Below are positions 1 to 7,900 of a DNA stretch of 64,000 nucleotides, one piece after another. The notes under the pieces are model-generated. The model was not told the DNA's origin and did not search any database. It saw nothing but the letters and a program-made list of their open reading frames with translations. The stretch is from DATAOG01 sp963753685 (GTDB lineage Bacteria > Pseudomonadota > Alphaproteobacteria > Geminicoccales > Geminicoccaceae): contig CAVWDE010000006.1 of the NCBI GenBank assembly GCA_963753685.1, positions 372,001-436,000 of the forward strand, in the 5' to 3' direction. Position 1 is the stretch's first letter. Each line of letters starts with the position of its first letter. Both the position numbers and the translations under genes were made by a program.

Positions 1-834
1 AAATGGCCGGAGATCCGGGCGGCGGCCGCGGCCGACCAGGTGATCCTGATCCCGTTCGCCTCGATCGAGCAGCACGGCCTCCATCTGCCGGTCGACGTCG
101 ATCTGCGCCTGGCGCGCGAGGTCTGCGTGCGCGCCGCGAGGCGCAACCCGAACTGCCTGGTGATGACGCCGATGGCGTTCGGCTTCGAGCCGCATCACAT
201 GGCCTGGCCCGGCACGATCGACGTCGACTGGGACGTGCTGATCCGCTACGGGGTCTGCGTCGTCGCCTCGCTCGCCCGCCACGGCTTCAAGCGCATCCTG
301 ATCATCAACGGCCACGGCTCCAACCGGCCGATCATGGAGATGATCGTGCGCCTGGCCCAGGTGCAGCATCCGCAGATCCTCTGCGCCGGCCAGTCCTGGT
401 TCGCGCTCGGCGCGGTCGCGAAGGCGTTCCAGCCGCTGCAGGAGAGCAACCACACGAGCCACGCCTGCGAGCTCGAGACCGCAGCCTATCTCGCGATCGA
501 GCCGGGGCTGGTCGACATGAGCCAGGCGGTCGCCGACTATTCGTTCCGGCGCAGCCCGCATTTCTGGGCCGACCTGACGGGCAAGAAGCCCGATCCGGAC
601 TCGACCGTGCCGCTGGTCGCGATGGAGTATTTCGCGACCGGCTCCTACACGGGCGTGCGCGGCGATCCGTCCAAGGCGACCGCGGCCAAGGGCGAGGCCG
701 CCCTCGAAGCAGCGGCCACCGAGGTCGCCGCGATCGTCGAGGAGATGCGCGCGCGGGCAATTCTGCCGCCGCCCGACCATCATGACGCCGATGTCGAAGA
801 CCTGAAACGCAAGGCGGCCGCCGCAACTCGCTGA
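1..834 (+). CDS. creatininase-family amidohydrolase, 5' end outside window
   Basis: The frame is open from base 1: codons for K-W-P-E-I-R come before the first possible start, a GTG at 40, so the true start lies left of the window. The family comprises metal-dependent amidohydrolases (creatininase, mandelamide hydrolase, MftE-like peptidases). SIEQHGLHLPVDVD supplies the usual Glu, His and Asp metal ligands, GHGSNR is the central glycine/histidine motif, and SHACELETAAYL carries the late glutamate. The visible 277 residues are close to the family's full length, so only a short N-terminus is missing. The true substrate cannot be told from sequence. The next gene lies on the other strand, with about 115 bases between the two stops. 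Confidence 0.85.
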   Translation, partial: KWPEIRAAAAADQVILIPFASIEQHGLHLPVDVDLRLAREVCVRAARRNPNCLVMTPMAFGFEPHHMAWPGTIDVDWDVLIRYGVCVVASLARHGFKRILIINGHGSNRPIMEMIVRLAQVQHPQILCAGQSWFALGAVAKAFQPLQESNHTSHACELETAAYLAIEPGLVDMSQAVADYSFRRSPHFWADLTGKKPDPDSTVPLVAMEYFATGSYTGVRGDPSKATAAKGEAALEAAATEVAAIVEEMRARAILPPPDHHDADVEDLKRKAAAATR

Positions 835-950
835 CCTACGGCGACGGGCGCGCCGCTTCGCCAGCGCGCTCACTTAAAAAGCCGTCGGTTCATCGACCAG
901 GGATCGGGCCAGAGCGGGGCTGACGGGAAGAACCGGCGATCGCCGCCGGA

Positions 951-1898
951 TCACATCGTGGCGCCGTTGCCCATCTTGAGGAACTTCTGGCGGCGCTGGT
1001 GGCGGAGCTCGGCGCCGGACAGGACGAGCAGGGGGACGAGCGCGTCCTCGAGCGCCTCGCCGACCGCCTCGATGGTCTCCTTGGGCTGGCGATGGGCGCC
1101 GCCGAGCGGCTCCGGGATGATCCGATCGACCACACCCAGCTGGCTCAGGTCCTGGGCGGTGAGCCGCATCGCCTCGGCTGCCTGGGGCGCCTCGTCGTTG
1201 CTGCGCCAGAGGATCGCGGCGCAACCCTCGGGCGAGATCACCGAATAGACCGCGTGCTCGAGCATCAGCACCTGATCGGCGACCGCGAGCGCCACCGCGC
1301 CCCCCGAGCCGCCCTCGCCGATGATCACCCCGATCAGCGGGACGGCCAGCTGCAGACAGGTCTCGATCGCGCGTGCGATCGCCTCGGCCTGGCCGCGCTC
1401 CTCGGCACCGACGCCCGGATAGGCGCCCGGCGTGTCGACCAGCGTCAGGACCGGCAGGCCGAAGCGCTCGGCCAGGTGCATCAGCCGGACCGCCTTGCGG
1501 TAGCCTTCCGGATTGGCCATGCCGAAGTTGTGGCGCACGCGGCCTTCGGTGTCGGTGCCCTTCTCATGCCCGATCACGACCACCGAGCGGCCGTGAAAGC
1601 GCGCGAGGCCGCCCTGGATGGCGCGGTCGTCGCCGAACGTCCGGTCGCCCGCGAGCGGCGTGTAGTCCTCGAGCAGGCCGGCGATGTAGTCGGAGAAATG
1701 CGGCCGCTCGGGATGGCGCGCGACCTGGGTCTTCTGCCAGGCGTTGAGCTTGGCGTAGGTCTGGCGGAGCAGCTTTTCGGCGCGGGTCTCGAGGCGCGCG
1801 ATCTCGTCGGCGAGGTCGAGGTCGCTGCCGTTCGAGAGGTGGCGCAGCTCCTTGACCTTGCCTTCCAGCTCGCTGATCGGTTTCTCGAACTCCAGCAG
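951..1898 (-). CDS. accA: acetyl-CoA carboxylase carboxyltransferase subunit alpha, apparent CTG start
   Basis: This subunit pairs with AccD to transfer the carboxyl group from biotin to acetyl-CoA, the first step of fatty acid synthesis. GHEKGTDTEGRVRHNFG, NPEGYRKA, DTPGAYPG and GEGGSGGA are family signatures. The N-terminal part (EFEKPISELEGKV, then KLNAWQKTQVARHPERPHF) is also present and in frame. An in-frame TGA at 1905-1907 lies just upstream, and there is no ATG, GTG or TTG until GTG 1583, about 105 codons into conserved sequence. The start is therefore most likely one of the two CTG codons at 1893-1898, preceded by a purine-rich agggag stretch. That gives 315 residues, the usual AccA length. 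It is the last gene of the xerD, mcl1, accA run. Confidence 0.92.
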   Translation of the reverse strand: MLEFEKPISELEGKVKELRHLSNGSDLDLADEIARLETRAEKLLRQTYAKLNAWQKTQVARHPERPHFSDYIAGLLEDYTPLAGDRTFGDDRAIQGGLARFHGRSVVVIGHEKGTDTEGRVRHNFGMANPEGYRKAVRLMHLAERFGLPVLTLVDTPGAYPGVGAEERGQAEAIARAIETCLQLAVPLIGVIIGEGGSGGAVALAVADQVLMLEHAVYSVISPEGCAAILWRSNDEAPQAAEAMRLTAQDLSQLGVVDRIIPEPLGGAHRQPKETIEAVGEALEDALVPLLVLSGAELRHQRRQKFLKMGNGATM

Positions 1899-1934
1899 CT
1901 CCGCTCACTCCCTGTCAGCGGCCAAGCACCCGGC

Positions 1935-2918
1935 TCAGCCCGCGCCGGCCGCGATCTGGTCGGCCTTGGCGATCAGCGCCTCGGCCTGGCGGATCGAGGC
2001 GATGTCGATCAGCCGGCCATCGAGGCTGACCGCGCCCTTGCCCTCGGCCCGGGCCTGCGCCATCGCCGCGAGGATCCGCCTTGCCTTCTCGACCTCGGCG
2101 GCCGGCGGGCCCATGACCTCGTTGGCGAGCGCGATCTGGCTCGGGTGGATCGCCCATTTGCCCTCGCACCCCAGCGCGGCCGCGCGCGCCGCTGCCGCGC
2201 GATAGCCCTCGGGGTCGGAGAAATCGCCGAACGGACCGTCGATCGGGCGCAGCCCATGGGCGCGCGCCGCGACCACCATGCGGGCGAGCGCATAATGCCA
2301 CATGTCGCCCCAGTGGCGGGCGCGCCCGCCATCGTCGGCGGGATCGGTCAGGATCGCATAGGCCGGGTTGGGGCCGCCGATCCTGGTGGTCTGGGCGCGG
2401 GTCGAGGCGGCGTAGTCGGCGACCCCGAAGTGGAGCGCCTCGTTGCGCTTGCTGGCGCTCGCGATCGCGTCGACGTTGGCCATGCCGAGCGCGGTCTCGA
2501 TGATGTGCGAGAAGCCCAGCCGCTTGGCACGTCCGACCGCCGCCTCGCATTGCGTGACCAGCATGTCGAGCGCATAGACGTCGGCCGCGGTCCCGACCTT
2601 GGGGATCATGATCATATCGAGGCGCTCGCCGCCCTGCTCGATCACCTCGATCACGTCCCGGTACATGTAGTGGGTGTCGAGGCCGTTGATGCGCACGGTG
2701 AGCGTCTTGCGCCCCCAGTCGATGTCGTTGAGCGCCGCGATCACGTTCTTGCGCGCCTGGACCTTCTGATCGGGCGCCACCGCGTCCTCGAGATCGAGGA
2801 ATACCACGTCGGCGGCCGAGCGCGCGGCCTTCTCGAAGAACTGCGGCGAACTCCCGGGTACGGCCAGCTCGGAGCGATGCAGGCGGGGCGTGCACGGCAG
2901 GGGGACGGTGAAGCTCAA
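1935..2918 (-). CDS. mcl1: L-malyl-CoA / beta-methylmalyl-CoA lyase
   Basis: This is a CitE-like HpcH/HpaI-superfamily lyase of 327 residues. Mcl1 enzymes reversibly cleave malyl-CoA to acetyl-CoA and glyoxylate, and beta-methylmalyl-CoA to propionyl-CoA and glyoxylate. They serve the ethylmalonyl-CoA, serine or 3-hydroxypropionate routes. The whole chain matches the Rhodobacter-type Mcl1 pattern as I remember it: VFLDLEDAVAPDQKVQAR (Mg-binding Glu/Asp), WGRKTLTVRINGLDT, DMIMIPKVG, RPIDGPFGDFSDPEGY, and GKWAIHPSQIALANEV near the end. The start is a TTG at 2918 (M-S-F-T-V), with gaggga about ten bases upstream. Longer in-frame extensions read as low-quality shadow. It follows xerD by 64 bases and precedes accA. 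Confidence 0.88.
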   Translation of the reverse strand: MSFTVPLPCTPRLHRSELAVPGSSPQFFEKAARSAADVVFLDLEDAVAPDQKVQARKNVIAALNDIDWGRKTLTVRINGLDTHYMYRDVIEVIEQGGERLDMIMIPKVGTAADVYALDMLVTQCEAAVGRAKRLGFSHIIETALGMANVDAIASASKRNEALHFGVADYAASTRAQTTRIGGPNPAYAILTDPADDGGRARHWGDMWHYALARMVVAARAHGLRPIDGPFGDFSDPEGYRAAAARAAALGCEGKWAIHPSQIALANEVMGPPAAEVEKARRILAAMAQARAEGKGAVSLDGRLIDIASIRQAEALIAKADQIAAGAG

Positions 2919-2982
2919 GGCACGGGTTCCCTCGGCATGCGCAGGGCCAATGGTGGCAGGAGGGTGCGGGCCGGACCGCGGC

Positions 2983-3909
2983 TCATCCCGGCTCCGGCTC
3001 GGCGTCGCCCGGAGGCGCTGCAAGCGGATGATGCGCCCGGACCGCGGCCGCGAGACGCGCGCCCTGTACATGGGTGTAGATCTGGGTGGTGGCAATATCG
3101 GCGTGGCCGAGCAGTGCCTGGACCGCGCGCAGATCGGCGCCGCCGGCGAGCAGGTGGCTGGCGAAGGCGTGGCGGAGCACGTGCGGCGAGATCCGGGCCG
3201 GGTCGATGCCGGCGGCGGGCGCCAGCTCCTTCAGCAGCTGGGTGAGGCGCTGGCGGGTCAGGTGGCCGGTGCGCGCCCGCGACGGGAACAGGTACGGCCG
3301 GCCCTTCGGCCGCCCGGCCAGGAAGCGGTCGCGGACCGCGAGATAGGCCTCGAGCGCCCGCTGTGCGGCGCGCCCGATCGGGACCATGCGCTCCTTGCCG
3401 CCCTTGCCGAGCACGACCAGGAAGCGGCGGTCCGGCGCGAGCGCGGACAAGGGCAGGGCGAGCAGCTCCGAGACCCGGAGCCCGCTTGCGTAGAGGAGCT
3501 CGAGGCAGGCCAGCAGGCGTAGCCCCTGGGCGTCCGGGCGCGCGCCGGCGGCTTCGATCAGAGCCAGGATCTCGGCCGGCTCCAGGAGCTTCGGCAGGGG
3601 TCGCCGGCGGCGCGGACCCTCGACCGTCTGGGTCGGATCATCGCCGCGCGCGCCCTCGAGATAGAGAAAGCGATGCAGCTGGCGGATCGCCGACAGCCGC
3701 CGCGCCATGGTGGCGTTCGAGAGGCCGGCACTCGACAGCTGGCCAAGCCAGTCGCGCACGGCGGCCCGGTCGGCGGTCAGAATCGTGGCCCCGCGCCGTG
3801 CGAGGGCGCCCTGATAGTCGGCCAAGTCGCGGCGATAGGCGTCGAGGGTGTGCGGCGAGGCGCCCCGCTCGACCGCCATCATCTCGAGAAAGGCGTCCGC
3901 AGACGTCAT
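2983..3909 (-). CDS. xerD: site-specific tyrosine recombinase XerD
   Basis: XerD acts with XerC at dif to resolve chromosome dimers. The protein has 308 residues, typical for XerC/D. An N-terminal SAM-like DNA-binding domain occupies roughly residues 1-95 (SPHTLDAYRRDL, ARRLSAIRQLHRFLYLEG). The catalytic domain shows all expected residues: Arg in GLRVSELLAL, Lys in GKGGKERMVPIG, HxxR in HVLRHAFASHLL, His in LLGHADIATTQ and the nucleophile Tyr in IYTHV. No phage or integron genes lie nearby, so a housekeeping role fits. The position between the aro block and accA suits XerD rather than a mobile integrase. The start is ATG 3909, 46 bases after the stop of the upstream gene. Confidence 0.9.
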   Translation of the reverse strand: MTSADAFLEMMAVERGASPHTLDAYRRDLADYQGALARRGATILTADRAAVRDWLGQLSSAGLSNATMARRLSAIRQLHRFLYLEGARGDDPTQTVEGPRRRRPLPKLLEPAEILALIEAAGARPDAQGLRLLACLELLYASGLRVSELLALPLSALAPDRRFLVVLGKGGKERMVPIGRAAQRALEAYLAVRDRFLAGRPKGRPYLFPSRARTGHLTRQRLTQLLKELAPAAGIDPARISPHVLRHAFASHLLAGGADLRAVQALLGHADIATTQIYTHVQGARLAAAVRAHHPLAAPPGDAEPEPG

Positions 3910-3955
3910 CGCAACCGCCCCATGACGACCACCGATCGCGGCGCCGGCCCGGCGC

Positions 3956-5862
3956 TCAGAGGTCCATGGCGAGCGCCGTCGCGACCGCGATCTGGCGCGC
4001 GTCCTGGTCCAGGCCCACGGCGCGCAGGGCGCCCAGACTTTCGACCAGCACCTCGGGATGGGCGGCGTCGGGCTGGCCATTCAGCATGTGCAGGGCGTAA
4101 AGCACCGTTTCGCCGAGCCGCTTGGATGTGCTGGCGCGGTCCAGGCCGCGCCAGAGGGCGCCGATCGGGACGCTCATCGAGCGCTGCAAGGGCGGGGTCA
4201 GCTCCTGCGACCAGACCGGAGCGGGCACCGGCGAGCCGACGCCATCGAGCAGGGCGAACAGCCGCTCCGCCTTGGCGTCGGCGTCCGGGGTCGCCTGCCG
4301 CCAGGCGGTGACCGCCGCCTCGTCAAGCTCGGGCACCGCCTGACTGTCGCCGATCCCGGCCAGGGCGAACAAGGGCGTCAAGGCTGCGACCTCCCGGGCC
4401 GCGCGGCTGTCCCGGGCAGCCTCGGCATTCAGCAGCGCGAACCAGCGCGCCGCCGGCAACGGTCGGTCGGCTGCCAGCAGCGCGCGCGCGGCGCTCGGGG
4501 CGACCGCGAGCAACAAGCGGTCGATCGGCAGGTCGGCGAACCGCTTGGCAAACACCTCAGCGACCAGAAAACGCTCGTCGCCCCTGGCGGCCTGCCAGGT
4601 CGCATCCAGCAGGGTCGCCAGATCCTGCGGATTGCGCTGTTCGCCCGCGGCCCGATAGGCCATGGCGCGGGCTTCCGGGCCCCAGGCGGTGCGCACCCGC
4701 GCGAGCGCATCGCCCGCCGGCGCCCGGGCGCCGTAGATGGTGCCAAGCGCGGCTGCCGACAGGCTGCCGTTCTGAAACGCCCGCTCGGCGATCTCCAGCT
4801 GCCGGTCGCCGGCCAGGGTCGGCTCGCGCGCCGCCGCCGTCAGCACCGCGGGCCCGGGATCGGCGAGCAAGGCCTCGGGCAGCGGCCGCCCCGCCAGACG
4901 CAGCAGCGCGACCTCGACCGCCGAGGGCGACGCGATCGCCGGCACCGCGTCCGACCGGCGGTCGGCGACCGCGCCCGCCAGCTTCAGGAACGCCTTGTCC
5001 TGGCCCTGGTCGCTCTCGCGCAGCAGATCGAGGCCGAGCCGGGCGCCGTCCTGATCGCCGGCCGCGAGCCGGCAATAGATCGCGATCTCGGCCCAGAACG
5101 GGGCGCCACCGGTCGGCGCCAGGTCGTTGGCGCGCTGACAGGCGGCCGGGTCGTCGCCATCGAACAGCGCTGCCTGGGCCGCGAGCCGGGCGAGCGACCC
5201 GTCACCACGCGACGGCGGCAATTGATCGAGCAACCGCTTGGCGGTATCCAGATCTCCCATGGCCAGGAGACGCTCGACCCGGGCGCTGAGCATGCGGCCG
5301 CCGGCCGGCCCGCCGTCGAGCGGAGCGCCGGTGGCGAGCAGGCGTCGGGTGAGTGCCGCGAGCGGCGGGTTGTGCGTCGCGACCGGCAGTTCGGCCAGCA
5401 GGGTCAAGATCAGCTGCGGGTCGCTGCCCGCCCAGAGCGTGCGCTCGAAGCCGCCATCGCTCGGGCCCGTCAGGCCGATGCTGTCGACCTCCGGTGGCGC
5501 CAGCCCCTCGACCTGGAAGCCTGCGGGCGGCGCGCTCGTCGCCGCGCCACGGCGGGTGTGCCGGGGCTCGACGCGCCCTGGGCCGGCGGCCCTTGGGTTG
5601 GCGTTCCCTGGGTTGGCGTCCCTTGGGTTGGCGCCCCGGGGGGGCCGGGCGTGCCGGGGGTTGGCGCCCCGGGGGGGCCGGGCGTGCCGGGCGGCTCGAC
5701 GGCACCTTGCGGGGGCGGCATCACCTGGGGAAACAGCTGGATCGGCCCCTGCTGGGCACTGAGCGCATGGGCTGCGAGCAGGCCGAGCGCCGAGCCGCCC
5801 AGCATGGCCGGGATCAGGCGGCGCAACGCGCGCGCGCGCGGTCGGCGGGCGGCCCCGGACAC
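3956..5862 (-). CDS. membrane-anchored or exported protein of unknown function, apparent frameshift
   Basis: I do not recognise this family. The N-terminal segment (GTG 5862) has basic residues, then a hydrophobic stretch (LIPAMLGGSALGLLAAHALS), then Pro/Gly/Thr-rich repeats of the PTQGTPTQGT kind. A long Ala/Leu-rich helical region of about 480 residues follows, as expected of a TPR-like or solenoid protein. The first part and the long part lie in different frames: the N-terminal frame stays open to 5470 but turns into Arg-rich nonsense, whereas sensible sequence (SAPPAGFQVEGLAPPEVDSI) appears in another frame from about 5550. One indel near 5540-5600, inside the repeat tract, would rejoin them into about 635 residues. 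Its neighbours are the 46-residue peptide gene upstream and xerD downstream. Confidence 0.6.
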
Positions 5863-5868
5863 GCGAGC

Positions 5869-6009
5869 TCAGCGCGGAAACTGGTCGTTAGGCAAGACGC
5901 GCTCGACCCGCGCCGTCGGCGGCGGAATGTCCCAGGTCACGAGGAACACGGTACCGCCCAGGACGACGGCCAGTAGCACGGCCACAACAATCCGACTGAT
6001 GATCGACAT
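5869..6009 (-). CDS. 46-residue membrane peptide
   Basis: ATG 6009 opens a 46-residue frame with one transmembrane helix (IVVAVLLAVVLGGTVFLV) followed by a short soluble tail, TWDIPPPTARVERVLPNDQF, ending P-R. The stop lies only seven bases before the GTG of the next gene, so the two are probably translationally linked. A TTGAAA-N18-TATAAA promoter sits upstream. I infer a conserved small inner-membrane protein because the frame is compact, hydrophobic and promoter-linked, and because the WDIPPP tail does not look random. I think similar short genes occur at this place beside aroK in related bacteria but could not check. Function unknown. Confidence 0.65.
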   Translation of the reverse strand: MSIISRIVVAVLLAVVLGGTVFLVTWDIPPPTARVERVLPNDQFPR

Positions 6010-6050
6010 GATTCCCAGCGACGCTCGAAACCGGCAACCAGGCGAAGGGG

Positions 6051-6103
6051 TTGCCTCGCGCCCGGATCGCCGCTTTATATCGGGTTGCGTGGCGCAGTTT
6101 CAA
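6051..6103. promoter_or_regulatory. overlapping divergent sigma-70-type promoters
   Basis: On the minus strand, TTGAAA (6098-6103), an 18-base spacer and TATAAA (6074-6079) face the small peptide and xerD operon. On the plus strand, TTGCCT (6051-6056), an 18-base spacer and TTATAT (6075-6080) face aroK. The two -10 elements occupy the same AT-rich bases, so the promoters should compete. These are consensus-like matches by eye in the 142-base divergent gap. Confidence 0.5.
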
Positions 6104-6151
6104 CGCTCGGTCAAACGCCCGGGTGGTTCATCATCTCCAACTTGCAAGCCC

Positions 6152-6715
6152 ATGACCGTCCCGTCCGCATCCGCACCGCCTGTCGCCCCCGATCGAACGA
6201 TCGTCCTGGTCGGCATGATGGGCGTCGGCAAGACCGCGATCGGGCGGCGCCTGGCGCGGACCCTGGGCTGGCCGTTCAAGGACGCCGACGCCGCCATCGA
6301 GGCGGCTGCCGGCACGACCATCGCCAACATCTTCGCGGAGATCGGCGAGCCGGCGTTCCGGGCCAAGGAGCGGCAGGTGATCGCACGCCTGTTGAACGGC
6401 GAGCGGCAGGTGCTGGCGCTGGGCGGCGGCGCATTCATCGATCCGGACACGCGCGCCCTGGTGCGCGCCAACGGCATCTCGATCTGGCTCCGGGCCGAGG
6501 TCGACGTGCTGCTCCGGCGCACCGCGACCCCTGGCAAGCGCCCGCTGCTGGCGGGCGGCGACCCGCGCGCGACCCTGGCGAAGCTCCTGGCGCAACGGAC
6601 GCCGGTCTACGCCGAGGCGGACCTGGTGGTCGACAGCAGCAAGGGGCCGATCGGCGCGGTCGTGGACCGCATCCTCGAGGCGCTGCCCGGACTGCGCGCC
6701 GGCAGCCCCCCGTGA
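6152..6715 (+). CDS. aroK: shikimate kinase
   Basis: This cytosolic enzyme phosphorylates shikimate with ATP in aromatic amino acid synthesis. The protein has 187 residues. The P-loop is GMMGVGKTAIGRRLA (about residues 21-35), followed by DADAAIEAAAG (shikimate-binding Asp region), FRAKERQVIARL (Arg), LALGGGAF (Gly-rich substrate loop) and the KRPLL lid segment. Start ATG 6152 leaves a short leader (MTVPSASAPPVAPDR) before the first strand. The last codon overlaps a GTG (GTGA) that could start aroB, showing the close coupling of the two genes. Confidence 0.93.
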   Translation: MTVPSASAPPVAPDRTIVLVGMMGVGKTAIGRRLARTLGWPFKDADAAIEAAAGTTIANIFAEIGEPAFRAKERQVIARLLNGERQVLALGGGAFIDPDTRALVRANGISIWLRAEVDVLLRRTATPGKRPLLAGGDPRATLAKLLAQRTPVYAEADLVVDSSKGPIGAVVDRILEALPGLRAGSPP

Positions 6716-6720
6716 CCACC

Positions 6721-7837
6721 ATGGTTGCCACGACGCGCCTCCGGGTGGCGTTGGACGCGCGCAGCTACGACATCCTGGTCGGGCCGGGGCTGCTCGGTCG
6801 CGCCGGCGCCGAGCTCGGACCTCTGCTCCGCCGTCCGGACGTGGTCGTCGTGACCGACGCCAATCTGGCCGGGACCGCGCATCTGCCGGCCCTGGAAGAG
6901 AGCCTCGCGGCGGCCGGCGTCGCGGCGCGCCGGATCGTCCTGCCGGCGGGCGAGGCGACCAAGAGCATGGCCGGGCTGGAGCGGCTTCTGGATCAGGTCC
7001 TGGACCTCGGGGCCGAGCGCCAGACCACGCTGATCGCCTTCGGCGGCGGGGTGATCGGCGACCTCGCGGGCTTCGCAGCGGCGATCCTGTTGCGCGGGCT
7101 CGACTACGTGCAGATCCCGACCACGCTGCTCGCCCAGGTCGACAGCGCGGTCGGCGGCAAGACCGGGATCAACGCGCGCCAGGGCAAGAACCTGATCGGC
7201 AGCTTCCATCAGCCGCGGCTCGTGCTGGCGGACACCGACGTCCTGAAGAGCCTGCCGGCGCGGCAGCTGCGCGCGGGCTATGCCGAGGTGGTCAAATACG
7301 GGCTGATCGACCAGCCGGCGTTGTTCGCCTGGCTCGAGGCGCACGGCCCGGCCCTGCTGGCGGGCGACGACGCGGCCCGGCAGCACGCGATCGTGGCGAG
7401 CTGCCGCGCCAAGGCTGCCCTGGTCGCGGCCGATGAGCGCGAGGCCGGCGCCCGCGCGCTGCTCAATCTCGGCCACACGTTCGGCCACGCGCTGGAAGCG
7501 CTCACGGGCTACGGCGACGCGCTGCTCCACGGGGAGGCGGTGGCGCTCGGCATCGTGCTCGCAGCGACCCTCTCGGTCCGGCTCGGGCTCTGCCCGCCCG
7601 CCGACGCTGCGCCGCATCCGCGACCATTTCGCGGCGGTCGGCCTGCCCACCACGCGCACCGCGCTGCCGGCGCCGGTCCGCTCCGCCGCCGCCATGCTCG
7701 CCGCCATGGAGCACGACAAGAAGGCCCTGGGCGGCCGGCCCCGGTTCGTGCTCCTGCGCGGCATTGGCCAGGCATTCGCCGGCGCCGAGGTCGAGCCCGC
7801 GGAGCTCATGGCTCTGCTCAGTGCGCCCGAACCCTGA
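6721..7837 (+). CDS. aroB: 3-dehydroquinate synthase, one apparent frameshift
   Basis: This enzyme converts DAHP to 3-dehydroquinate with NAD and a metal ion. The NAD-binding core FGGGVIGDLAGFAAAILLRG, IPTTLLAQVDSAVGGKTGIN and the metal ligands in GYAEVVKYG, LNLGHTFGHALE and LLHGEAVALG are all present. After LSVRLGLCPPADAA, near 7600-7612, the frame shifts by one base: the C-terminal part (RIRDHFAAVGLPTTRTALP, then EHDKKALGGRPRFVLLRG) continues in the neighbouring frame and stops at 7837. Joined, it is about 372 residues, the normal length. Since aroB is normally needed for aromatic amino acid synthesis, a sequence error is more likely than a true break. A GTG at 6712, overlapping the aroK stop, is an alternative start. 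Confidence 0.88.
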
Positions 7838-7900
7838 TCCGGACGCGCTCGCCGGCCGGCCGGAGCGGCTGCCGCGCGCTCGCCCTGGGGCCGGACCGCC

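Noticed and set aside
2919..3095. N-terminal extension of malyl-CoA lyase by 59 codons
   Set aside because: The extension is Arg/Pro-rich and overlaps xerD; TTG 2918 has a good ribosome site and matches the family N-terminus.
999..3245. A 748-codon open frame antisense to accA and the malyl-CoA lyase
   Set aside because: High GC makes long open antisense frames common. It lacks any motif, is rich in Arg/Gly/Asp repeats typical of shadows and lies over two well-conserved genes.
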